Shown here: positions 1-9,190 of the stretch, one piece after another
Layout of the letters: the number at the start of each line of letters is the position of its first letter
How positions within the stretch are numbered: the first letter of the stretch is position 1
Origin: Hepatocystis sp. ex Piliocolobus tephrosceles
Lineage: Eukaryota > Apicomplexa > Aconoidasida > Haemosporida > Plasmodiidae
Reading direction: 5' to 3'
Length of the DNA: 16,161 nt
Assembly (NCBI GenBank): GCA_902459845.2
Contig: CABPSV020000439.1
Location: 1-16,161 of the forward strand
Program-made: the position numbers and the translations under genes
The notes under the pieces: model-generated
Database searches by the model: none
The model's input: the letters and a program-made list of their open reading frames with translations, nothing else
Told to the model about the DNA's origin: nothing

Positions 1-77
<77 letters not shown>
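1..77. repeat. T41-A36 homopolymer palindrome
   Basis: At least 41 T (cut by the window edge) are followed directly by 36 A, giving a perfect self-complementary block of 72 or more bp. It could extrude as a cruciform. It lies about 440 bp past the SEC16-like stop codon. Confidence 0.95.
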
Positions 78-79
<2 letters not shown>

Positions 80-419
80 TGAACGCAATAGAAGTTTTTT
101 AAAAAATTAAAAAAAGTAAATAAAAAAATCAAATGTTATTACTTAATAAAATATAGTTCGAAGAAACCAAATTGGTAATATCTTAAAATGTACACAATAG
201 TTATATATATATAAATATATATATGATGTGTAATACTTTTTGTAATGTTTTAATCAACTACAAAAAAAAAAAAAGTAAATAATGTCAAATATATAATTAA
301 ATATAACGAAATAAAAGTAAGTAAAATAAAATAGTATCAAATATAATTAATTTTTTTAACAAAATTGTATAATATATTTAATGTGTAAAATAAACATGTA
401 ATTTGTTTAAAATATGTGC

Positions 420-459
<40 letters not shown>

Positions 460-519
460 TTTATGTATATATTTCGCTAGCTTCCTTTTTAGCTAGCTCC
501 CCATTTTCGCTTGTCCCGT
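78..519. other. 3' flank of the SEC16-like gene
   Basis: AT-rich spacer with no convincing ORF. It includes an A17 plus (AT)n stretch at about 421-461. Two palindromes, GCTAGC (476-481) and AGCTAGCT (491-498), sit 20-45 bp past the stop codon in an unusually GC-containing patch. Poly(A) signals cannot be picked out in such sequence. Confidence 0.6.
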
Positions 520-3500
520 TTAGTTAAAATAATCCACATATCGACTGCGCACATCAGTAATATTTAGCTGATTTTTTCTGTTTATATTAGCATATCCTTC
601 TGTTATTGGTGGAGGTGCAATATTTTTCAAGTCCATTTCTTTTTTTAATATTTTTTCATCACGTTCTCTTTCTTCGTCAGACGTCACACCTTTTTCTCTC
701 CACCTTTTTTTTTCATAATCATAATAAAAAATATTTTCATCCTCTTCTTCTTGTTTCTGCTCTTGTTGCTGTTGCATTTCTATTTTACTTATTTTCTCTT
801 TTATGTTTGAAAAAAATCCAGATATTAAATTTTTTCCTTTATTTAATAAGTCAACGTTATTTTCTATTAATTTTGTTTGGCTATTTTTTGGGGAATAGTT
901 ACTACTCGATTGTAGATTAGCATCTTCCGCCACATTATTTATTTGTGCCTTAGTACTGTCGATTTTGTTACTATTACTGTTACTACTTCCAATGTTGTTA
1001 ATGTTACTACTTCCAATGTTGTTAATGTTACTACTTCCAATGTTGTTAATGTTACTACTTCCAATGTTGTTAATGTTACTACTTCCAGTGTTGTTAATGT
1101 TACTACTTCCAGTATTGTTAATGTTACTACTTCCAATGTTGTTAATGTTACTACTTCCAGTATTGTTACTGTTACTACTTCCAGTGTTGTTACTGTTACT
1201 ACTTCCAATGTTGTTACTGTTGCTTTTTCCGATGTTGTTATTATTACTATAATTATAATGACTAATATCATTATTCGCTATAAATCCATTTGGATTTATT
1301 AACGTAATGTCATGTTGATAACTCGAATTAGAGCTAATACTGGTGTTCAATCCATTGTATTGTATATTTTCATTAAACATATATCCGTTTGGATATTGTT
1401 TGTTAGTTATTATCTCACCATGTCCTTCTTCATTTTTTATAGGATAATTTATATTTTCATAGTTATAATATGGTATGGTAGTAACATTTTTATTTATAAA
1501 TGTCATGTTTTTTTGTTCATATTGTAAATAATCATTGTTAAACTGGAAATTTGGCATATTATCATTTATATTATTTATATTATCATTTATATCATTTACA
1601 TTATCATTTGTATTTTTTATATTACCATTTTCGTCATTTTTAATTGCGTTATATTTGTGGTTTGATACATATTCCGATTTATCATTACTATTGTTATAAT
1701 AATTATATCCTTTTTCTTTATGGTAACTGTTTTCATAACTTACATCATAATTTATACTACTATTACTGCTTATATTCGATATGTATTTATTATTGTTAGG
1801 AGTATTTTCTTTGTTAATATTATTGTTTTTTTGTTTTTTAAAATCTATTGAGGTGTCTATGTTATCATCTCTAAAAGCTATATTGTTATTTTTATAAAAT
1901 GGTATTACATTATCACTATCTTCATTATTATTATTTATATGGGTGTGATTATTTATTAAATGTATATTTTCATTAATAGGAACATTTGTTGTATTAATAT
2001 TACCAAAGGGATTACTCATAACATGCATATCATAGTTCTTTTTTTTATATTCTTCTGTTTTTCCCTCTTTATAAAGTTTATTTTTTATTTCATTATAATA
2101 TATACTATTTTTATGATTAGTATTATTAACAACTTGTTTATTATTTATACTAGCGAGTGTTAGTTCATTAATTTTGTTGGGATAGTTGTTTATTATGTTA
2201 GAGTAGTTATTTATTGTTTGGACCTCTGATTGTGTTTTTACCATTTTTATTGCGTGTGTTTCTACCATTTTTACTGCTTGTGTTTCTACCATTTTTACTG
2301 CTTGTGTTTCTACCATTTTTACTGCTTGTGTTTCTACCATTTCTGTTGAATGTGTTCCTTTTATTAATAAAGTGTCTTTATTTCTGCTTACATTCAACGG
2401 TGTCAGTGTATGTTTGTTTATAATAACATTGTTAGTTTCTATGCTACTATAATTGTTGTAACTCGAATTTCGAAGAATGTTAACTGTTTTATACCGTATT
2501 TTTAACATTTCGTTAGTTGCTGAATCAGGTGAAAAGAAAATATATTTTGATTTTTCTAAAAGTAATTCATATAAACAAATTATTTTATTATAATTATTTT
2601 TTTTTTTACTTTTTATTACATCTATGTAATAATGTAAAAAATCAATGTAATGTTTTGCTTGTGCTAAGATACCCATATCCAGTAATGTAAATGTATATAT
2701 TATTTTATAAAATATTAATTGTTCATAAAAAAAACTATCTTCATGGTATCTACATAGATATTCATATATTTCACATACTTGAAAAAAAAATATATCAAAT
2801 TGTTCAAAAGAACAAATTTTGTTCGGAATATAATTTGTTAATAATGGTTTATTTACGTTTATGTAATTGTTATGTGTGTTAGTTAATGATATATGTGAGC
2901 TATTAAGTATAGTATTGTAATATTCATTATTTGAGTCTTTAGAATATGAATCTTTCAGATCAACAAAAGATTCATTTTGAATTTTATTATCCTTTTTAAA
3001 TAAATGGGATGACATTTGAAAAATACAAGGGTTATTATATATAAGTAGGTACAAAAACTGTGCTTCTGTAATTTTATTATGTTCATATAACAAATTAATT
3101 AAATAATTAAAAAATTGAATTATAAAATTTTTATATTCAGTATATTCAATTTCATTTTCATCAAACTGGAATAGAAAATTATGAAAAATTAATGTATAAA
3201 AGCTGTACCAATAATTAATTAAAATAAATTTTTTAAATTTCATATTTTTTTTATTTAATAAGCATATAAAAAAAACAAAACATTCGGTAAAAATATCATT
3301 ATATATGTTATAATTATATATTTTATATATATTATTTTTATTGTTTTTATTATATATTTTATATAAATTATTAATACCTTCTGTTTCTATTTCATTATTA
3401 AAAGATTGTTTTATATTTTTTATATATTTATTTAACATCTTGTCATATTTTTTTTTATTATATTTTTTTAATATTAAAAAAAAATATTTATATAACTTTT

Positions 3501-5775
3501 TTTTTATACATAAATTACTAGCTTTTTTACTATTGTATATATTTAAAAAATAGTATTGAAGATAAAGATCTTCTGTTGTTATTCGTTCCATATTTTTAGT
3601 TAGTTTATTTAGTTTCATAATAAATTCCTTATTTATAAAATCATATACTTCATATTTGTAATCGTTTATATAAACAGAACTTATATGGTCTTTATATAAA
3701 TTATAATCTTTATTATTATGGCTATCCTTTTCGACTTTTTTTTGTTTTGGATATGTATGTGGCACTGTTACATATGATGTGTTACCATCCGATGTACTGT
3801 TGCTTATGAGACTGTTCGATCTATTATTATTACTATTTAATATGTCAATACCACTTACTGGAATAGTATTTACTGGAATAGTACTTACTGGAATAGTACT
3901 TACTGGAATAGTACTTACTGGAATAGTACTTACTGGAATAGTACTTACTGGAATAGTACTTACTGGAATAGTATTTACTGGAATAGTACTTACTGGAATA
4001 GTACTTACTGGAATAGTACTTACTGGAATAGTACTTACTGAAGTTTTCCTTTTTTCATTCTCTTTTGTACTATCGTTTTTGTGATCAGACAATAATACCG
4101 ATGCATTTTTTCTTTTTTCTTTTTTTTTAGGTGATTCATATATTGAAAAAAGCAATAAGGAAGGATTAAGAATACCTGACGAATTATCATTTATTGAATA
4201 TGCTGACAAAGATGAAGATTTGCTCGAATCGGACGAGTAAAAAGATGACGTATTTGAATTAGACGAATAGTTTGACGATGTCTCACATGAAGCAGATGTG
4301 TCTTCACTATGATTATGACTTTTAAAAAAATAAGATATAACATTTTTACTTGTTTGTTGTTCCTCTTTTTTTTTTCCATTCATTTTTTTTTCTTTCATTT
4401 TTTTTTCATTCCCTTTTTTTTCATTCCCTTTTTTTTCATTTCCTTTTTTTTCATTCCCTTTTTTTTCATTTCCTTTTTTTTCATTCCCTTTTTTTTCTTC
4501 TTGTATATTTTTTACTACTTTTATATTCTCCAAATTAAAATTTAATAAGTCTATTTTGTCTATAATACCTAATAAATAATGATACAAACAACTTGTTTGT
4601 ATATATTTAAAAATATTCCCTTCATATAGTTTTTTATTTATATTTATATGATCAGTTAAAAAGCTTTTTATTTTATCATCTAACTTGCTATTCCGTCGAC
4701 CATATGGGCCTGGGAATTTTTTCAAAGCATAAACATATTTTTCTAAATACTCCAATTTTTCTAAATACTCCAATTTTTCTAAATAATCTGATTTTTCTAT
4801 ATAATCTGATTTTTCTAAATAATCTGATTTTTCTGAGTCATCCGATTTTTCATTATAGTTACATATATTATCATCGAAATTTTCATTACTATTTTTAAAC
4901 CCTTTGATTATTTCATTTTTTTTTTTTTGTTCAATTAAATTGTTTTCTATTACATTAATTAATGGATCACATTTTATATATTTTCCTGTGGTATAAACAA
5001 ACAAACCATTATTTCCGAAACAAAAACAAAAAGTATTATTATTATTATTTTTTGTGTTATAGTTATACTGTTTTTTGTAGCTTAAATTTTGAGTTGTGTT
5101 GGATAACTTATGTTTCCTTTGAAAAGCATTATCGATACTATTATATTCGTGATAATAAGGGTTATTATCTTTTTGTTTATTTTGTTGTTCGGTATTATTT
5201 ATAAAATAAATTTTATTTTCGTTAGGGTTTATATCGTACACTTCAATAGAAGGTGATATATTTAATGGTTTTTCTACATATTCATCATTTGATTTGTTAC
5301 GAATATAACCATCATAGTTACTATTGCTAGTATCATGGTTGTCATTAGATGGAGAGTAATCATCGCATTGGCCATAAGGATAACTGTTTATACCTATGTT
5401 CATATAGTTATTATTTTTCTCAAAATATTTAACTTTGTCTTTTGTATTTTCCTCTACATGTATTTTCAAACCAACACCATTCATAAAATTACAGTTATGT
5501 TCATTATTATCAAAATAACTTAAAAAATTATAATTTGTATTTTGTACATTTTCAATTTTATCATTATTTTTTTTTTCTTCTTCTTCTTCTCTTCCTTCTT
5601 TTATAATTTCATTTCTCCCGTTCTCGGAATAAGAATATTCATTTGTTTGACTTTTGTCATTCTCCTCGTCGTTATTTCCCATGTCGTTATTTCCCATGTC
5701 GTTATTTCCCATGTCGTTATTTCCCATGTCGTTATTTCCCATGTCGTTATTTCCCATGTCGTTATTTCCCGCCAT
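520..5775 (-). CDS. SEC16: SEC16-like COPII coat assembly scaffold, main part
   Basis: SEC16 proteins organise ER exit sites and scaffold COPII assembly on the cytosolic face of the ER, binding SEC13 through a helical ACE1 domain. Seen here in order: a short beta-like segment near residues 255-265 (LFVYTTGKYIK), as found just before ACE1; the FPGP motif near 351; helices such as LYEGNIFKYIQTS and YHYLLGIIDKI; then more helical sequence from about 690 to 1070, including EAQFLYLLIYNNP. The C-terminus has FYYDYEKKRWREKG near 1680-1695, a PPP motif and an ending RSRYVDYFN, all typical of SEC16 tails. About 270 residues of low-complexity repeats interrupt the helical domain. Many other repeat arrays are in frame. 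The first ATG of this frame (5775) sits in an A-rich context directly after a TAA. The true N-terminus is probably the overlapping upstream frame. Family assignment is an inference from motifs. Stop is TAA at 520-522. Confidence 0.85.
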   Translation of the reverse strand: MAGNNDMGNNDMGNNDMGNNDMGNNDMGNNDMGNNDEENDKSQTNEYSYSENGRNEIIKEGREEEEEKKNNDKIENVQNTNYNFLSYFDNNEHNCNFMNGVGLKIHVEENTKDKVKYFEKNNNYMNIGINSYPYGQCDDYSPSNDNHDTSNSNYDGYIRNKSNDEYVEKPLNISPSIEVYDINPNENKIYFINNTEQQNKQKDNNPYYHEYNSIDNAFQRKHKLSNTTQNLSYKKQYNYNTKNNNNNTFCFCFGNNGLFVYTTGKYIKCDPLINVIENNLIEQKKKNEIIKGFKNSNENFDDNICNYNEKSDDSEKSDYLEKSDYIEKSDYLEKLEYLEKLEYLEKYVYALKKFPGPYGRRNSKLDDKIKSFLTDHININKKLYEGNIFKYIQTSCLYHYLLGIIDKIDLLNFNLENIKVVKNIQEEKKGNEKKGNEKKGNEKKGNEKKGNEKKGNEKKMKEKKMNGKKKEEQQTSKNVISYFFKSHNHSEDTSASCETSSNYSSNSNTSSFYSSDSSKSSSLSAYSINDNSSGILNPSLLLFSIYESPKKKEKRKNASVLLSDHKNDSTKENEKRKTSVSTIPVSTIPVSTIPVSTIPVNTIPVSTIPVSTIPVSTIPVSTIPVSTIPVSTIPVNTIPVSGIDILNSNNNRSNSLISNSTSDGNTSYVTVPHTYPKQKKVEKDSHNNKDYNLYKDHISSVYINDYKYEVYDFINKEFIMKLNKLTKNMERITTEDLYLQYYFLNIYNSKKASNLCIKKKLYKYFFLILKKYNKKKYDKMLNKYIKNIKQSFNNEIETEGINNLYKIYNKNNKNNIYKIYNYNIYNDIFTECFVFFICLLNKKNMKFKKFILINYWYSFYTLIFHNFLFQFDENEIEYTEYKNFIIQFFNYLINLLYEHNKITEAQFLYLLIYNNPCIFQMSSHLFKKDNKIQNESFVDLKDSYSKDSNNEYYNTILNSSHISLTNTHNNYINVNKPLLTNYIPNKICSFEQFDIFFFQVCEIYEYLCRYHEDSFFYEQLIFYKIIYTFTLLDMGILAQAKHYIDFLHYYIDVIKSKKKNNYNKIICLYELLLEKSKYIFFSPDSATNEMLKIRYKTVNILRNSSYNNYSSIETNNVIINKHTLTPLNVSRNKDTLLIKGTHSTEMVETQAVKMVETQAVKMVETQAVKMVETHAIKMVKTQSEVQTINNYSNIINNYPNKINELTLASINNKQVVNNTNHKNSIYYNEIKNKLYKEGKTEEYKKKNYDMHVMSNPFGNINTTNVPINENIHLINNHTHINNNNEDSDNVIPFYKNNNIAFRDDNIDTSIDFKKQKNNNINKENTPNNNKYISNISSNSSINYDVSYENSYHKEKGYNYYNNSNDKSEYVSNHKYNAIKNDENGNIKNTNDNVNDINDNINNINDNMPNFQFNNDYLQYEQKNMTFINKNVTTIPYYNYENINYPIKNEEGHGEIITNKQYPNGYMFNENIQYNGLNTSISSNSSYQHDITLINPNGFIANNDISHYNYSNNNNIGKSNSNNIGSSNSNNTGSSNSNNTGSSNINNIGSSNINNTGSSNINNTGSSNINNIGSSNINNIGSSNINNIGSSNINNIGSSNSNSNKIDSTKAQINNVAEDANLQSSSNYSPKNSQTKLIENNVDLLNKGKNLISGFFSNIKEKISKIEMQQQQEQKQEEEDENIFYYDYEKKRWREKGVTSDEERERDEKILKKEMDLKNIAPPPITEGYANINRKNQLNITDVRSRYVDYFN
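966..1236 (-). repeat. 24-bp in-frame repeat, GSSNINNI x11
   Basis: About eleven 24-bp units encode GSSNINNI with I/T and I/S alternations, in the disordered linker before the conserved SEC16 tail (about residues 1513-1603). Variants are arranged in a patchy order, as expected from unequal exchange or slippage. Confidence 0.95.
2228..2347 (-). repeat. 24-bp in-frame repeat, KMVETQAV x5
   Basis: Five 24-bp units encode KMVETQAV, with edge copies degenerating to KMVETHAI and KMVKTQSE. It lies after the SEC16 helical domain, near residues 1143-1183. Confidence 0.93.
3847..4044 (-). repeat. 15-bp in-frame repeat, VSTIP x12
   Basis: Twelve STIP/NTIP pentapeptide units plus a degenerate VSGI edge copy, nearly identical at the DNA level (TACTGGAATAGTACT phase on the plus strand). 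It lies at about residues 577-643 inside the insertion that splits the SEC16 helical domain. The near-identity suggests recent expansion. Confidence 0.95.
4379..4498 (-). repeat. 15-bp in-frame repeat, EKKGN
   Basis: About eight 15-bp units encode EKKGN and variants such as EKKMK. The array forms the first part of the low-complexity insertion inside the SEC16 helical domain. Confidence 0.9.
4739..4852 (-). repeat. 18-bp in-frame repeat, EKSDYL / EKLEYL
   Basis: About six 18-bp units encode charged hexapeptides (EKSDYL, EKLEYL) just upstream of the FPGP motif in the SEC16-like protein, near residues 308-346. The unit length keeps the frame. Confidence 0.9.
5668..5772 (-). repeat. 15-bp in-frame repeat, MGNND x7
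   Basis: Seven near-identical 15-bp units (GACATGGGAAATAAC on the minus strand) encode MGNND at the very start of the main SEC16 frame. The array begins directly at the frame-switch point, where two 15-bp relatives containing A6 lie just upstream. Slippage in this array could have caused the frame break. Confidence 0.95.
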
Positions 5776-6406
5776 TTTTTATGTCGTCATTTTTTATGTC
5801 GGTATATTCCACGCCATTGTAGCAACGTTCAACCCATTCGTTTTTATCCAGTTCGTATTCAAAATTAATATCTGTTTTGTTGTTATAACCAAATCCATAC
5901 ATATAATCATTATTCAAATTATAATTAACTTGGTCATCTCCAAACAACTCAGATATATCTTTTTTTTTTTTTTTTTTTTTTAAATTTAACATATGGGTAT
6001 AAGTATTATTATTGTTCTTATTATCATTATTTTTTTCATTTGGTTTTTCATTCCCCTCTTGAAAAAATGCTTCGAAATTATTTATGTTTTCATTTTTTAT
6101 ATTAAAATTGGTAGTAGTAGTAGTAGTAGTAGTATTATCACCTATTTCGTTTTTTTTGTTTTTTTCTGCTTCCGCTTGTGTTAGTTCAGCGCATACCAAC
6201 TCATTAATTTTTGCCGTCCTTGCCGTTTCTACTCTTTCTACCCTTTCTGTAGTTTTTACCGTTTCTGCTCCTGTCGTTTCTGTAGTTTTTACCGTTTCTG
6301 CTTTTACTGCTTCTGTGTTTTTTGCTTTTTTCTTTTTTAATTTATTAAAAATATTTATATCTTTTTTTTTAAAAATATTTTCATAGCTAAATAAATCGTT
6401 GTTCAT
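5762..6406 (-). CDS. N-terminal portion of the SEC16-like gene, out of frame with the rest
   Basis: This 214-codon frame starts at an ATG in a typical A-rich Plasmodium context and ends in TAA 14 nt inside the main SEC16 frame. It has a lysine-rich N-terminus, a Thr/Glu/Val-rich imperfect repeat, eight threonines encoded by a trinucleotide run, a run of seven lysines, and then complex acidic/aromatic sequence (ISELFGDDQVNY, NEWVERCYNGVEY) that looks like real protein. No membrane segment or signal peptide is evident. The frame switches at an ATAAAAAATGG sequence. Removing one A from the A6 run would fuse it to the downstream frame and give a protein of about 1,960 residues. I infer that it is the SEC16 N-terminus, separated by an indel or sequencing error. 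A separate small gene with the main gene starting at 5775 is possible but less likely. Confidence 0.7.
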   Translation of the reverse strand: MNNDLFSYENIFKKKDINIFNKLKKKKAKNTEAVKAETVKTTETTGAETVKTTERVERVETARTAKINELVCAELTQAEAEKNKKNEIGDNTTTTTTTTNFNIKNENINNFEAFFQEGNEKPNEKNNDNKNNNNTYTHMLNLKKKKKKKDISELFGDDQVNYNLNNDYMYGFGYNNKTDINFEYELDKNEWVERCYNGVEYTDIKNDDIKNGGK

Positions 6407-6542
6407 TTTTTTTATTTTTTTTTATTTTTTACAATTTTTATGCTTTGAATTTTGTTACGCTAGGATAAGCTCATCCACTCGTTCTGTTTTTTTTTATATA
6501 AAAATAAATGCCTTACAAAAAAATAGTACATCAACTAATATG

Positions 6543-6573
<31 letters not shown>

Positions 6574-6892
6574 CTACACATCTTATAAAAATAGTACATT
6601 AATTTATATATTCGTTTTTAATGATACACATAGTAGTTTTATATATAAGTATGATACATGTATATTATGTGAAGGCTCGTTACGTTACTGTTGTTATTTT
6701 TCTTTTTAATTTTTTCTTAAAAAAAAAAAAGCACTGGATATAGGTAATATTGGTAATGGTAGTTAATAAGTTATGTATAATAAATTAGTTATATTTTAAT
6801 AACGGCATGAATGGATGAGTGTTTTTTTTTTTTTTTTTTTTTTTAAATATTTGTGCTTGTCTAAATTTTTTAAATAAATGATAATTTTTCAA

Positions 6893-7009
6893 TGGGTTAT
6901 TTCGATGGTTAATTTCATTGGGTTATTTCATTGAGTCATTTCATTGATCTATTTCATTGAGTTATTTCATTGGGTTATTACATTGGGTTATTTTGTTGGA
7001 TTACTTTAT
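6893..7009. repeat. 13-bp minisatellite TGGGTTATTTCAT x9
   Basis: Nine consecutive 13-bp units with substitutions but no length change (TGGGTTATTTCAT, TGAGTCATTTCAT, TGATCTATTTCAT and so on). It is the most diverged of the four 13-bp arrays and sits about 0.5 kb upstream of the SEC16-like ATG. Confidence 0.93.
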
Positions 7010-7222
7010 TAAGTTTTTTTTTTTTTTTTTTTTTTAAATAGTTATTAAAATAGTTATTAAAAAAAATATTATACTTTCGTGTTAACTGTTATAAAACGAT
7101 TAGGAGTTTTTGTAAACAAATTTAAAACTTAATTATGCATATGTACATAAACGTGTGCTTATATAGGTACACGTACACAAATATGTGTATATGTAAAAAT
7201 AGTATTTATATACCTAAAATTG

Positions 7223-7264
<42 letters not shown>

Positions 7265-7378
7265 CATAATTACTTATATATTGTACGTACTCATTTGTTT
7301 ATATGCTTCACCAGCACAAATGTAAACTTTTTGAAAAAAAAAAATAGTTTATTGTGTTTTAGTACTTTTCATATGTGG

Positions 7379-7380
<2 letters not shown>

Positions 7381-7432
<52 letters not shown>

Positions 7433-7547
7433 ATAAAAATAATATAATAAAAAAATAATTACTTATATGTTAAAAATTTTCATGGTTTGTTACTCAACGA
7501 AAATGCAATGATCAATCAGATTTTTTTATACTTTTGTTCCTTAATAA

Positions 7548-7589
<42 letters not shown>

Positions 7590-7852
7590 TTTTAACATTT
7601 TTTTCTTTTCGAAAAAAAAAAAAAATTAATTCATTTTTTTTTTTTTTTTTATAATTAATAAGATGGATTAATTTATAAGAATATGTTGAAGCTTTTTTTT
7701 TTTTTTTTTTTTTATTCTCTGGTATAGAACATATATATATATATGTTTTTATGCACTTTTTATTTCGTATAGTAGAAAAAAATAAAAATAAGAAATAGGA
7801 ATTACATATATATATGAGCGTAATGAGTATGTATGTTACATACAACACGCAG

Positions 7853-7900
<48 letters not shown>
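7381..7900. promoter_or_regulatory. Dense poly(dA:dT) cluster upstream of the SEC16-like gene
   Basis: Within 520 bp there are A48, T35, A14, two T tracts of about 21-23 nt and another A48. Long dA:dT tracts disfavour nucleosomes and are common around Plasmodium promoters. The cluster is 1.0-1.5 kb upstream of the SEC16-like ATG. Promoter function is an inference. Confidence 0.4.
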
Positions 7901-7901
<1 letters not shown>

Positions 7902-7990
7902 AGAAAGAAACAGAAAGAAACAAAAAGAAGCATATTTTTAGGGAATATTTGAAACTTTTACTTTTGTTAAAAAATTGTAAAAACTCATGT

Positions 7991-8042
7991 AATGAACTGG
8001 TACAATGAACTGGTACAATGAACTGATATAATGAGCTGACAT
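7991..8042. repeat. 13-bp minisatellite AATGAACTGGTAC x4
   Basis: Four tandem 13-bp units: the first two identical, the last two diverging (AATGAACTGATAT, AATGAGCTGACAT). It lies in the spacer upstream of the SEC16-like gene. Confidence 0.95.
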
Positions 8043-8619
8043 AATTTTTACATGCCTCTACTTTCACAAGTATGTGAACACATGTTTTTGAAATGGTAAA
8101 AAGAAGCACATAATAGTAAACAGTGTATATATATATATTTTATATGCTCTATATATATATAAACTTAAGAAAAAATAAAAAGTCAAATGAAAAGAAAAAG
8201 TTGTAGTACAAAAACGTAACTAATATTTTATTATTCTCTTAATAATCAAAACCGTTTTGCATATTATCGAAACAAAATATAAATTAAATATATATATATA
8301 TATATATATTTTTAATTTTATTTTTTGGTGTTATATGGTCTAAATAAACATTTTTAATATTAAAAAAAAAAAAAAAAAAAAGGAATGGAATGGAAAGGAA
8401 AGGAAAAAAAAGAAAAAATGGAATAAATACGTAGTTTATTTATGTATGTAAATACATAAACATGTATATATATATATATATATATATATTTGTACATATT
8501 AAAAGATATATGTGTTTAGTATATAATATATATGTATGTTATGTAATATCATATGATATATATAACATACATATGGAACTGTAGAGTAAAATGGTATGTA
8601 TAATTGGGCTGTGTTTGTG

Positions 8620-8653
<34 letters not shown>

Positions 8654-8690
8654 ATAATGTTAAACACAGAAAAAAGAAATATAAAAAATA

Positions 8691-8903
8691 GACATGCAAA
8701 AATGGTACAAACTGGACATACAAAAAGAGTATGAAAATAGACATGCAAAAAATAGTACAAAATTGAAATACAAAAAGACGTACAAAATTGACATACAAAA
8801 TGGACGTACAAAATGGACATACAAAATGGACGTACAAAATTGACGTACAAAATTGACATACAAAACTGATGTACAAAATTGATACACAAAATGGACGTAC
8901 ATG
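8691..8903. repeat. 13-bp minisatellite GACGTACAAAATG, about 16 copies
   Basis: About sixteen units of GAC(G/A)TACAAAAT(G/T), most exactly 13 bp, with 11- and 12-bp variants at the left edge. Units alternate CGTAC/CATAC and ATG/ATT. The repeat lacks stops on the minus strand, which creates three overlapping spurious ORFs. Many copies carry a GTAC core. Confidence 0.95.
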
Positions 8904-9008
8904 CACACACCAGTATATATCGTACGGATACACTAATCAACAACAAATTAAATTGTATAATAAAAACATCATTCATATTTATTTTCATCAATAAAATCAA
9001 AAAATTAA

Positions 9009-9120
9009 AAAAAAAAAAGGAAAAAAAAAAGAAAAAAAAAGGAAAAAAAAAGGAAAAAAAAAGGCAAAAAAAAGGCAAAAAAAAGGCAAAAAAAAGGCAA
9101 AAAAAAGGCAAAAAACGGCA
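9009..9120. repeat. 11-bp phased A-tract array (A8-9 + GG/GGC)
   Basis: Runs of eight to ten A are separated by G, GG or GGC. The G positions fall at about 9019, 9031, 9041, 9052, 9063, 9074, 9085, 9096, 9107 and 9117, an almost constant 11-bp period close to the helical repeat. Such phased A-tracts are a known source of intrinsic DNA curvature. An 11-bp unit is not compatible with coding. Confidence 0.9.
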
Positions 9121-9190
9121 GAAAAAAGGAAACAAATAAGGCAAAAAAGGGGCAAAAGAAAAAGCAAAAAAAAAATGGAAAAAAAAAAAG

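Noticed and set aside
5600..5820. An intron bridging the two SEC16 frames
   Set aside because: The GT and AG positions that could bridge the frames lack the usual AT-rich intron body and pyrimidine-rich acceptor. Using them would delete the repeat array, and a single-base indel explains the break more simply.
8879..9139. Plus-strand lysine-rich ORF ending in KKGKK-type repeats
   Set aside because: The lysines come from the 11-bp A-tract array, which does not keep a reading frame. The start at 8879 is TTG, not ATG, and the remainder overlaps the 13-bp array.
8499..9144. Three overlapping minus-strand ORFs rich in Phe, Cys, Val and Leu
   Set aside because: They are open only because the 13-bp GACGTACAAAATG array and the A-tract array lack stops on that strand. 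A 13-bp unit cycles through all frames, giving the same peptide pattern in each.
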